Shown here: positions 10,413 to 20,036 of the stretch, in pieces
Layout: every line of letters starts with the position of its first letter
How positions within the stretch are numbered: position 1 is the stretch's first letter
Source of the DNA: Agrobacterium vaccinii
GTDB taxonomy: Bacteria; Pseudomonadota; Alphaproteobacteria; Rhizobiales; Rhizobiaceae
NCBI RefSeq assembly: GCF_021310995.1
Contig: NZ_CP054151.1
Coordinates: 1,247,001 to 1,311,000, forward strand
Reading direction: 5' to 3'
DNA length: 64,000 bases
Program-made: the position numbers and the translations under genes
Notes under the pieces: model-generated
Seen by the model: the letters and a program-made list of their open reading frames with translations, nothing else
The model's database searches: none
Told to the model about the DNA's origin: nothing

Positions 10413-10733
10413 ATGAACGAGGATTTCTGGAAGACAGTCGAGGATCGTCAGTCCTATTCGGAGAAATCGCGCAGAATCGGTGTCCTGAATGTTGCCCTGC
10501 TGTTTGGCATGGTGGCGATTGCCCTGTCGCTGATCGTCACGCCGATGCTGGCAGGCAAAACACCGCCCGCACGCTTCGCCCAGACCCCTGATAGCTTCGA
10601 TATGATCAGCACCGGCTCGATCAAACGCGTCGAACCGTCCAACAAGTCCTACAGCATTCGTCGCAGCGTGACCCAGCCGATGCCCGGCTCTGTCTGCATC
10701 GTCGATGGATATTCCAACGGTCGGGATTGCTGA
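10413..10733 (+). CDS. Small single-pass membrane protein of unknown function
   Basis: The product is 106 residues from the ATG at 10413 (MNEDFWKTVEDRQSYSEKSRR), preceded by a GAGGCCGAG ribosome site; an ATG at 10389 would add eight residues. A charged N-terminal segment is followed by one hydrophobic helix (about 22-46, IGVLNVALLFGMVAIALSLIV) and a polar periplasmic tail with two cysteines near the C-terminus (SVCIVDGYSNGRDC). I do not recognise the family, though it looks like a conserved rhizobial protein. It has its own terminator-like structure downstream. Confidence 0.65.
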   Translation: MNEDFWKTVEDRQSYSEKSRRIGVLNVALLFGMVAIALSLIVTPMLAGKTPPARFAQTPDSFDMISTGSIKRVEPSNKSYSIRRSVTQPMPGSVCIVDGYSNGRDC

Positions 10734-10739
10734 GTTTGT

Positions 10740-10763
10740 CATCCCGCGCTTGATGCGGGAATG
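10740..10763. repeat. Short palindromic element, possibly a dispersed REP-like repeat
   Basis: CATCCCGC and GCGGGAATG flank the 7-base spacer GCTTGAT, making an imperfect inverted repeat just after the small membrane protein gene. It resembles short dispersed palindromes common in alphaproteobacterial intergenic DNA. I found no second clear copy in this window. Confidence 0.4.
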
Positions 10764-10779
10764 AGGGAAAGCATATGTA

Positions 10780-10816
10780 GAAACGCCGCAGACGATGTCT
10801 GCGGCGTTTCTTTTTT
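10780..10816. terminator. Strong terminator hairpin between the membrane protein and the RND gene
   Basis: A 14-bp perfect stem (10780-10793 with 10797-10810, loop GAT) is followed on the plus strand by TTTTTT. It lies between convergent genes and can end plus-strand transcription; on the minus strand the efflux operon ends nine bases before it, so it may serve both sides. Confidence 0.85.
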
Positions 10817-10818
10817 CA

Positions 10819-13800
10819 TCAATACTGGACCGGTGCCGGCTCTTCAGGTGGCGTCTCCACCTCCGGTCGTTTCGTTCGCATCAAGGTGAGGACGAAGACG
10901 AAGAAGGCGGGGACGAAGAAGACGGCCAGGATGGTGGCCGAGATCATGCCGCCCAGCACGCCGGTGCCGATGGCGTTCTGGCTGGCGGCGCTGGGGCCGG
11001 TGGCGATGGCAAGTGGGACCACGCCGAGCGTGAATGCCAGCGACGTCATGATGATCGGGCGAAAGCGGACCTTTGCGGCAAGAACGGCGGATTCCAGCAG
11101 GGATTTCCCCTCCGCGTAGTAGTCCTTGGCAAATTCCACGATGAGAATCGCGTTCTTGGCCGATAGTCCGATGATCGCGATCAACCCCACCTTGAAGTAG
11201 ATGTCATTGGGCATATCCCGCAGCAGAACTGCAAGTACCGAGCCGAAGATGCCGAGCGGCACGACCAGCATGACCGCCAGCGGGATGGACCAGCTTTCGT
11301 AAAGACCGGCTAGCAGCAGGAACACGAAGAGAATGCTCATTCCGAACAGGAACGGTGCCTGCGAGCCGGACTTGATTTCTTCCAGTGCCTGCCCGGTCCA
11401 CTCGTAGCCGATGCCGCCGGGAAGTTCGGACGCCAGACGTTCCATTTCTGTGATGGCAGCACCTGTAGAATTGCCGGGCGATGGGGCACCGGAGATACGG
11501 ATGGTCGGATAGCCGTTGTAACCGACGACTTGCGGCGAGCCCTTCTGCCACTGCGCAATGGCAAAGGAGCTCAAGGGCACCATGCCGCCACTGGCATTGC
11601 GCACGTTGAGTTTCAGCAGGTCTTCGACCTGAAGGCGGTCACGATCCTGCGCCTGCACGACGACGCGCTGCATGCGGCCCGCATTCGGGAAGTCGTTGAT
11701 ATAGGACGATCCGAGATTGGCGGTGATCGTGTTGTTGATATCCGCGAAGGTGATGCCGAATGTATTGGCTTTTTCACGGTCGATCACCAGCATGATCTGC
11801 GCAGCATCAGGCAGGCCTTCGATGCGCATGCCAGCCAGAACGGGGCTTTTGCTCGCCTTTTGCATCAACTCGCCAGCCGCAGCCGAAAGGGCTGCCTGGC
11901 CGATGCCGTTGCGGTCCTGAAGACGGAACGAGAAGCCGCCGGATGTGCCGAAGCCTTCGATGGGCGGTGGAGACAGCGCGAAAGTCTGCGCGTCCTTCAG
12001 CCCGAACAGCTTCATGTTGGCACGGTTGGCTATATCCTGCGCCGAGTTGTCGGCTCCACGTTCGCTCCAATCCTTCAGGGTGATGAAGGCGAGCGCCGCG
12101 TTCGCCCCGTTGCCGGAGAAGCTGAAGCCCTGAATGGCGACGACATCCTTGACCGAAGGTTCTTCCGCGAAGATTTTCTCGATCTGCTCGATAGAGGCCA
12201 CTGTGCGGTTTGCACTGGCTTCCGGCGGGCCCTGAATATCGACGATCAGGAAGCCCTGATCCTCATCCGGCACGAAGGCGCTGGGAAGGCTGACGAAGAG
12301 GTAACCGAGACCGGCGACGAGCGCGAGATAGATGACCATCATGCGTCCGGCACGACGGGCACCCCCGGTCGCGGCCTTGGTATAGCCGTTGGTCATGCCA
12401 TCGAATTTGCGGTTGAACCAGCCGCCGAGCCCGCGCTTTTCATGATGGCCCTGCTTGATGGGCTTCAGGAAGGTGGCACACAGGGCAGGCGTGAGCGACA
12501 GAGCCAGGAACGCCGAGAACAGAATGGACACGACCATCGTCAGACTGAACTGACGGTAGATGATGCCGGTCGATCCCGGGAAAAACGCCATGGGAATGAA
12601 GACGCAGGCCAGAACCAGCGTGATGCCGAGAATGGCACCGGTGATCTGCTTCATCGCTTTTTGCGTCGCCGCTTTCGGCGACAGGCCTTCCTCGGCCATG
12701 ATGCGCTCGACGTTTTCCACCACGACGATGGCGTCATCCACCAGAATGCCGATGGCGAGCACCATGGCGAACATTGTCAGCACGTTGATGGAAAACCCGG
12801 TGGCATACATGACCGCGCAGGTCCCGAGCAGCGCCACGGGCACGACGAGCGTGGGAATGACCGTGTAGCGGAAGTTTTGCAGGAACACGAACATGACGAC
12901 GAAGACCAGAACGATGGCTTCGATCAGCGTGTGCAGCACCTTCTCGATGGAGGCGGAGACGAAGGGGCTGGTGTCGTAAGGCACGGCATAGGCGACGCCG
13001 GTGGGGAAGAAGCGCGACAGTTCCTCGAGCTTTGCCGAGACGGCTTTCGACGTTGCGACGGCATTACCGGTGGAGGACAGCTGAATGCCGACGGCAGCAC
13101 TGGCCTGACCGTTCAGGCGGCTGGAGAAGTTGTAGGTTTCGGCACCGAGTTCGATGCGGGCAACGTCTTTCAGGCGCACGCTGCTGCCATCCGGGTTGGC
13201 GCGCAGCACGATGTTACCGAATTCCGCAGGGTCGGTCAGTTGTCCCTTGACCAGCACGGTGGCCGTCAAATCCTGACTGACGGGATTGGGGGCAGCACCG
13301 ATCTGGCCAGCCGCGACCTGCGCGTTCTGGGCGGTAATCGCGCTGTTGATATCGCCTGCCGTAAGGTTGAGGCCCACCAGCTTGTCTGCATCGATCCAGA
13401 CGCGCATGGCGCGCTGGGACGAGAAGAGCTGGGCGCGACCGACACCATCGATACGCCGCAGCTCACCCAGGACGTTGCGGTTGAGGTAATCGCCCAACGC
13501 CACCTCATCCATGGTGCCATCGGTGGAGGTCAACGTAATAAACATCAGGAAGCCGGAGGCAGCCTCTTCCACCGTCACGCCCTGGGCAGCAACGGCAGAG
13601 GGAAGGCGCGCTTCGACGCGGCGGATGGCGTTCTGCACATCCACGGAGGCCTGATTGATGTTGGTGCCTGCTTCGAAGGTGGCGTTGATCGAGACCTGAC
13701 CCGACGTATCGGAGGTGGACTCGAAATACATCAGCCCCTCAACGCCGTTCAACTCGTCTTCGATGAGCCGGGTGACACCTTGATAGATGTCCTGCGGTGA

Positions 13801-13956
13801 AGCGCCGGGATAGGTGGTCGAAATCGTCAGCTGCGGAGGCGCGACCTTGGGATACTGCGCAATCGGCAGAAACGGCAGGGCGATGACGCCCGCAATGGAT
13901 ATGAACAGCGCGAAAACCCAGGCGAGGATCGGCCGTCTGATAAAGAGCTGTGCCAT
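10819..13956 (-). CDS. RND efflux pump inner-membrane transporter, AcrB/HAE1 type
   Basis: This 1045-residue protein is colinear with AcrB: N-terminal helix MAQLFIRRPILAWVFALF, two large periplasmic loops, and twelve transmembrane segments. The proton-relay residues are present: the aspartate pair in GILVDDAIVVVENVERIM (about residue 406) and the lysine in GLSAKNAILIVEFAKDYY. It exchanges protons for hydrophobic drugs or plant compounds together with the fusion protein encoded upstream. Agrobacterium has the related IfeB and AmeB pumps, but I cannot tell which, if either, this corresponds to. No outer-membrane channel gene is adjacent. Confidence 0.95.
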   Translation of the reverse strand: MAQLFIRRPILAWVFALFISIAGVIALPFLPIAQYPKVAPPQLTISTTYPGASPQDIYQGVTRLIEDELNGVEGLMYFESTSDTSGQVSINATFEAGTNINQASVDVQNAIRRVEARLPSAVAAQGVTVEEAASGFLMFITLTSTDGTMDEVALGDYLNRNVLGELRRIDGVGRAQLFSSQRAMRVWIDADKLVGLNLTAGDINSAITAQNAQVAAGQIGAAPNPVSQDLTATVLVKGQLTDPAEFGNIVLRANPDGSSVRLKDVARIELGAETYNFSSRLNGQASAAVGIQLSSTGNAVATSKAVSAKLEELSRFFPTGVAYAVPYDTSPFVSASIEKVLHTLIEAIVLVFVVMFVFLQNFRYTVIPTLVVPVALLGTCAVMYATGFSINVLTMFAMVLAIGILVDDAIVVVENVERIMAEEGLSPKAATQKAMKQITGAILGITLVLACVFIPMAFFPGSTGIIYRQFSLTMVVSILFSAFLALSLTPALCATFLKPIKQGHHEKRGLGGWFNRKFDGMTNGYTKAATGGARRAGRMMVIYLALVAGLGYLFVSLPSAFVPDEDQGFLIVDIQGPPEASANRTVASIEQIEKIFAEEPSVKDVVAIQGFSFSGNGANAALAFITLKDWSERGADNSAQDIANRANMKLFGLKDAQTFALSPPPIEGFGTSGGFSFRLQDRNGIGQAALSAAAGELMQKASKSPVLAGMRIEGLPDAAQIMLVIDREKANTFGITFADINNTITANLGSSYINDFPNAGRMQRVVVQAQDRDRLQVEDLLKLNVRNASGGMVPLSSFAIAQWQKGSPQVVGYNGYPTIRISGAPSPGNSTGAAITEMERLASELPGGIGYEWTGQALEEIKSGSQAPFLFGMSILFVFLLLAGLYESWSIPLAVMLVVPLGIFGSVLAVLLRDMPNDIYFKVGLIAIIGLSAKNAILIVEFAKDYYAEGKSLLESAVLAAKVRFRPIIMTSLAFTLGVVPLAIATGPSAASQNAIGTGVLGGMISATILAVFFVPAFFVFVLTLMRTKRPEVETPPEEPAPVQY

Positions 13957-13965
13957 GAAGGGACC

Positions 13966-15144
13966 TTACTGCTTGGGTGCTTGCGCCGGTGTATCGGCTG
14001 TTTTTTCCGGCTGCCATGGCTCCGGCTTGATCTTGCCGCCGGGCTGAACCTTCTGGGCGCCATCAACGACGATTTTCTCGCCAGCCTTCAGGCCGCTCTC
14101 CACCACCCATTCCGAACCCATCGCCTGACCGAGTTCGATCGGGCGGGCTTCCGCTGTATCGTCCTTGGCGACGTAGACCAGCGGCTTGCCGTCCGCAGTG
14201 CGCACGATGGAGCGCTGCGGCACGGTGATGGCGTTTTCACGCACGGCCTGCTCGATCCTGACGCGCACATACATGCCGGGCAGAAGATCGCGGCGGGCAT
14301 TGGGGAACTCCGCACGCAGGGTGACCTGTCCCGTGGTCGCATCGACGCTGGCGCTGGCAAACAGCAGACGCCCGGCATCCGGGTAGACGGAGCCGTCGTC
14401 GAAGACCAGCTGAACATTGGCCTGATCGGGCGCGGAGCTTGCCAGCTTGCCATCGGCAACGGCACGCCGCAGCGCCATCATGTCCTGCGCAGACTGTGTA
14501 AAGTCGGCGTAGCTGGGGTCGATCTGCTGGATCAAGGCAAGGTTCTGCGTACCATCGGCTGTGACCAATGCACCTTCTGTGACCAGAGCGCCGCCGATGA
14601 TGCCGGTGATGGGTGCGCGAACCTCGGTGTATTCAAGATTGATGCGGGCTTCATCGAGCGCAGCCTGCTGAAGTGCGACATCGGCATCGGCCTGCGCCAG
14701 ATTGACGGCTGCCGTATCGTAATCGATGCCGGTCGATACGTTGCGCTCGCGCAGGTTCTTCTGACGCTCCAACTGCTGGCGGGCGTTGCTTTGGGTGGCG
14801 ACGGCGCGCTGCAGCGATGCCTGTGCGCTTTCCACCCGAACCTTGAAGAGGCGCGGATCGATGCGGTAGAGGACGTCGTCCTTCTTGACCAGCGTTCCCT
14901 GCTCGAACACACGCTCCAGCAGAATGCCCGAAACGCGGGCACGCACTTCGGCCACACGGGTGGCAGCGATACGACCGGGGAGTTCGGCAACGACCGGGAC
15001 CGATCTGGATTTCAGCTCCAGCACACCGACCGCAGGCGGTGGCATCTGCGCGCCTTCCTGCGCGTGAACAATCGTCGTTGACGCCAGCACGAAAGCGGCA
15101 GTCATCAGGGTTAGCAGTCGCGGCAGCGTGGTTCTGCTGTGCAT
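13966..15144 (-). CDS. Periplasmic membrane-fusion protein of the first RND pump (AcrA type)
   Basis: The 392-residue product has a signal sequence (LLTLMTAAFVLASTTIVHAQ), a biotinyl-lipoyl-like segment (VRARVSGILLERVFEQGTLV), a coiled-coil hairpin (about 100-170, SAQASLQRAVATQSNARQQL) and the beta-barrel and membrane-proximal regions (DLLPGMYVRVRIEQAV, ITVPQRSIVR). This is the AcrA/MexA order. It links the RND transporter, whose gene begins nine bases after its stop, to an outer-membrane channel encoded elsewhere. A GAGGACCTGAG ribosome site supports the start. Confidence 0.94.
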   Translation of the reverse strand: MHSRTTLPRLLTLMTAAFVLASTTIVHAQEGAQMPPPAVGVLELKSRSVPVVAELPGRIAATRVAEVRARVSGILLERVFEQGTLVKKDDVLYRIDPRLFKVRVESAQASLQRAVATQSNARQQLERQKNLRERNVSTGIDYDTAAVNLAQADADVALQQAALDEARINLEYTEVRAPITGIIGGALVTEGALVTADGTQNLALIQQIDPSYADFTQSAQDMMALRRAVADGKLASSAPDQANVQLVFDDGSVYPDAGRLLFASASVDATTGQVTLRAEFPNARRDLLPGMYVRVRIEQAVRENAITVPQRSIVRTADGKPLVYVAKDDTAEARPIELGQAMGSEWVVESGLKAGEKIVVDGAQKVQPGGKIKPEPWQPEKTADTPAQAPKQ

Positions 15145-15178
15145 CTCAGGTCCTCGTCATATCACCCGCAGGCGATCG

Positions 15179-15736
15179 TCATGTTTCGTCGGGAAAGGTG
15201 GTGTAGATAGCGCGAATACCATCGAGAATGGCCAGTCTGTCCTCTGGCTCCCATTGGTGAAAATTGAAATATTCCGTGCAGCAAAAGCCGGTCAGCGCCA
15301 GATAGGCGAGCAACGCTGCCGTGGGCCTCTTGCCTTTGTTCATTGCGACCAGATCCTTGCGGGTCCAGTCGGTCATTCTGTTGTGAATCTTGTCTTCGCT
15401 GGACATGGCGGCACTGATGGCAAGGCAGACGGCCTTGTCGGTATCGTCAGGTGCCTTTTCAGCCACGGAGATGCGAGCGAACAGTTCCGGGTGTTCGAGG
15501 TGGCTGTTGCCGCTGACGGCAGCCTGCACGCGCTCTTCCTCGGCGGCAAGGCGTCGTTCGATCAGCGCTTCCAGCAGGGCGGATTTGGACTTGTGATCGT
15601 AAACCACGCGCGATTTGCTGACGCCCGCTTCCTGCGCCACGGCATCGATGGAAAATCCGGTCGCACCAGCACGCACGACGACCCTTTCGGCGGCGTCGAG
15701 AATATCGTCTGCGCTGATTTTGCGTGTTCGTGCCAT
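15179..15736 (-). CDS. TetR-family repressor of the RND efflux operon
   Basis: The 185-residue protein has an N-terminal TetR helix-turn-helix: ISADDILDAAERVVVRAG, then SIDAVAQEAGVSKSRVVYDHKSKSALLEA (residues 8-57). The C-terminal ligand domain is divergent, as usual. It is the first gene of the tetR-MFP-RND operon with 34 bases to the next start, so it would control its own transcription along with the pump. A 20-bp near-perfect palindrome sits 26 bases upstream of its start, the expected place for autoregulation. Confidence 0.9.
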   Translation of the reverse strand: MARTRKISADDILDAAERVVVRAGATGFSIDAVAQEAGVSKSRVVYDHKSKSALLEALIERRLAAEEERVQAAVSGNSHLEHPELFARISVAEKAPDDTDKAVCLAISAAMSSEDKIHNRMTDWTRKDLVAMNKGKRPTAALLAYLALTGFCCTEYFNFHQWEPEDRLAILDGIRAIYTTFPDET

Positions 15737-15761
15737 ATGCCTAAATCCTAAAGTGATTTTT

Positions 15762-15781
15762 AAATACGAACGTTCGTGTTT
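15762..15781. promoter_or_regulatory. Probable TetR operator upstream of the efflux operon
   Basis: The sequence AAATACGAACGTTCGTGTTT is a 20-bp inverted repeat with one mismatched pair and a perfect 12-bp core, ACGAACGTTCGT. Size, symmetry and position (just upstream of the tetR start) fit a TetR-family operator. Binding by the adjacent regulator is inferred. Confidence 0.75.
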
Positions 15782-15823
15782 TTAAGCAAGCGTAGAGAGA
15801 TCACGATAATTTGTATATTTGGA

Positions 15824-16765
15824 TCAGTGTGTTGCGGCGAATTTCCCCGGTTGCATTGCGCTCCTTGCTTCGCGCATGCGCTCGGTCGAACGCCTTATAA
15901 CCTCGGAGATTTCTCGCAATTGCCTGCTGAGAGGCGTGGAGTTTCGCCAGATCATGCCGATGCTGCGAACCGGGGCAGGCGCGTCGAAATGCGAGACGGA
16001 AACATGGGCGGAGCGGGTTTCCATCGACACGGCCATTTCCGGGATCAGGGTGATGCCGATACCAGCGCTGACCATCTGCACAAGCGTGGAGAGTGAGCTG
16101 CCTTCCATGACTTCGCGCGGCTGCGAGGACCCGACATGGCAAAAGGACAGAGCTTGATCACGGAAGCAATGGCCTTCTTCCAGAAGCAGAAGCCGCATCT
16201 TCGGCAGCGCGGTCCGCTCCGGCACGGGCTTGCCCTCATCTTCGCGGCCCCTGACGAGGACGAATTCCTCATCGAACAATTTCAGTTCGGTCAAGGACGG
16301 TTCGGATATCGGCAGGGCGACGATGGCGAGATCGAGATCGCCCTGCTTTAGCTCTTCCAGCAGCCGGGCCGTCTGGGTTTCGCGTATCTGGATTTCGATG
16401 CCCTCGAAGGTTCTGTTGAGGTCATTGATGATGGTGGGCAACAGGTAGGGCGCTACGGTGGGGATGACGCCGATGCGAAGGCGCGACAGGAAGGCGTTTT
16501 TGGAGGCACGCGCCAGTTCTGCCAATTCATCGACGGCACGCAGGATTTCACGCACACGCACAGCAAACGTCTCACCGAATGCCGTGAGCTTGACGTCCCG
16601 CGCGCTGCGCTCGAACAGCTCGTGACCCACGTCCGCCTCCATCTCCTTGATCTGCATGGAAAGCGCGGGCTGGGAAATGGCGCAGGCATCGGCGGCCAGC
16701 CGAAAGCGGCGGTGACGCGCAAGCGCTTCGAAATAGCGCATCTGCTTCAGTGTCAGATTTTTCAT
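15824..16765 (-). CDS. oxyR: LysR-family peroxide sensor OxyR
   Basis: The protein has 313 residues with a LysR helix-turn-helix at the N-terminus (MRYFEALARHRRFRLAADA, ISQPALSMQIKEME). The two redox cysteines of OxyR are present at residues 200 and 209 in GHCFRDQALSFC, so peroxide sensing through a disulfide is expected. It is transcribed divergently from katG across 188 bases, the classic arrangement, and should activate katG and repress itself. Confidence 0.95.
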   Translation of the reverse strand: MKNLTLKQMRYFEALARHRRFRLAADACAISQPALSMQIKEMEADVGHELFERSARDVKLTAFGETFAVRVREILRAVDELAELARASKNAFLSRLRIGVIPTVAPYLLPTIINDLNRTFEGIEIQIRETQTARLLEELKQGDLDLAIVALPISEPSLTELKLFDEEFVLVRGREDEGKPVPERTALPKMRLLLLEEGHCFRDQALSFCHVGSSQPREVMEGSSLSTLVQMVSAGIGITLIPEMAVSMETRSAHVSVSHFDAPAPVRSIGMIWRNSTPLSRQLREISEVIRRSTERMREARSAMQPGKFAATH

Positions 16766-19143
<2,378 letters not shown>

Positions 19144-19226
19144 TACGGCGCTGATCACAGCGATTCGCTCAGAGTGTGCCGTTGCTGGAAGGCAGCGGCA
19201 CGATACCCCCTCAGATTTAACCGTAG

Positions 19227-19275
19227 ATAGCACCGGGCGTGGCGACTGCCACGTCCGGTGGCTATGTCTTTAATT
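19227..19275 (+). terminator. katG terminator
   Basis: A long stem (19227-19243 with 19248-19265, loop GACT, one bulge and one G-T pair) is followed by the T-rich run GTCTTTAATTTT. It lies 84 bases after the katG stop. Confidence 0.75.
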
Positions 19276-19520
19276 TTCCTCAACCATTTTCAGATTTTTT
19301 TACGATTTCGCTAACCGTGATCACAAACATTAGATATCCATTATCATGCTTTGGTGCTGTCGCGGTCTCGGCTGAATGCTCGATCTGACGTCCGGTTCTT
19401 CAGCCTGCACTTTGGGAAAAAATCTCATCACGCATATCGTGAATTGCTGATATAAGGTTTGAGCAGGATCCGATGTTTGACGGAAGTCAGCCCGGGCGGT
19501 TCTATCGAGGGAACAAGTCT
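19276..19520 (+). promoter_or_regulatory. Leader and promoter region of the pruR-dcpA pair
   Basis: The intergenic space between katG and pruR is 377 bases: the katG terminator, then this AT-rich stretch which must hold the pruR promoter. A 15-base dyad with 5-bp arms, TCACGCATATCGTGA, lies at 19428-19442, about 80 bases before the start, and could be an operator. I see no coding frame here. Confidence 0.4.
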
Positions 19521-20027
19521 ATGCCTATCGTGCGGTTCATTCTCAGCGCCATGTTGGCACTCACATGGCTGTCTTCTGCTCATGCGGACAGTTTGCCACA
19601 GCCAGCGGGCAAACCCATTCTGTCGATCTCCGGCAACATCGCCAACACCAACGGCAAGGGTGTCGCGACATTCGACCGCGACATGCTGGAGGCGATCGGC
19701 CTTGTCACGGTCGAAACGCATTCGCCATGGTATGACGGGCTGACGCGATTCGAAGGCGTGCCGTTGAAAAAACTGTTGGAGTTCGTGGGTGCCAAGGGTA
19801 CGACAGTGACGGCAGTTGCGCTCAACGATTATGTCAGTACGCTGCCCATGTCCGACATCGACAAATTCAAGGTCATATTGGCCATGAAGCGGGACGGAAA
19901 TTATATGGAGGTCCGTGAAAAAGGCCCACTCTTCGTGATATATCCCTATGATACTTCTGCAGAGCTTCAAACACAAACATATTACACCCGCTCCGCGTGG
20001 CAGGTTGCAAAGCTTAAAGTCGAATAA
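19521..20027 (+). CDS. pruR: Periplasmic SUOX-fold pterin-binding protein, PruR-like
   Basis: The product has 168 residues from the ATG at 19521, which has a GAGG ribosome site. It has a signal peptide (FILSAMLALTWLSSAHAD), then a sulfite-oxidase/molybdopterin-binding-like fold: ILSISGNI, FDRDMLEAIG, TRFEGVPLKKLLEFVGAKG, VALNDYVSTLPMSDI. It is far shorter than a catalytic oxidoreductase and lacks a clear molybdenum-ligand cysteine, which points to ligand binding. In Agrobacterium, PruR binds pterins in the periplasm and acts on the DcpA protein encoded next to it; the same order is seen here, nine bases apart. Confidence 0.8.
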   Translation: MPIVRFILSAMLALTWLSSAHADSLPQPAGKPILSISGNIANTNGKGVATFDRDMLEAIGLVTVETHSPWYDGLTRFEGVPLKKLLEFVGAKGTTVTAVALNDYVSTLPMSDIDKFKVILAMKRDGNYMEVREKGPLFVIYPYDTSAELQTQTYYTRSAWQVAKLKVE

Positions 20028-20036
20028 AGGTGCCGA

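Noticed and set aside
10819..15736. Assigning ifeABR or ameAB names to the first efflux operon.
   Set aside because: Both Agrobacterium systems are AcrAB-type and cannot be told apart by eye; the absence of an outer-membrane gene argues against ameABC but does not prove ifeAB.
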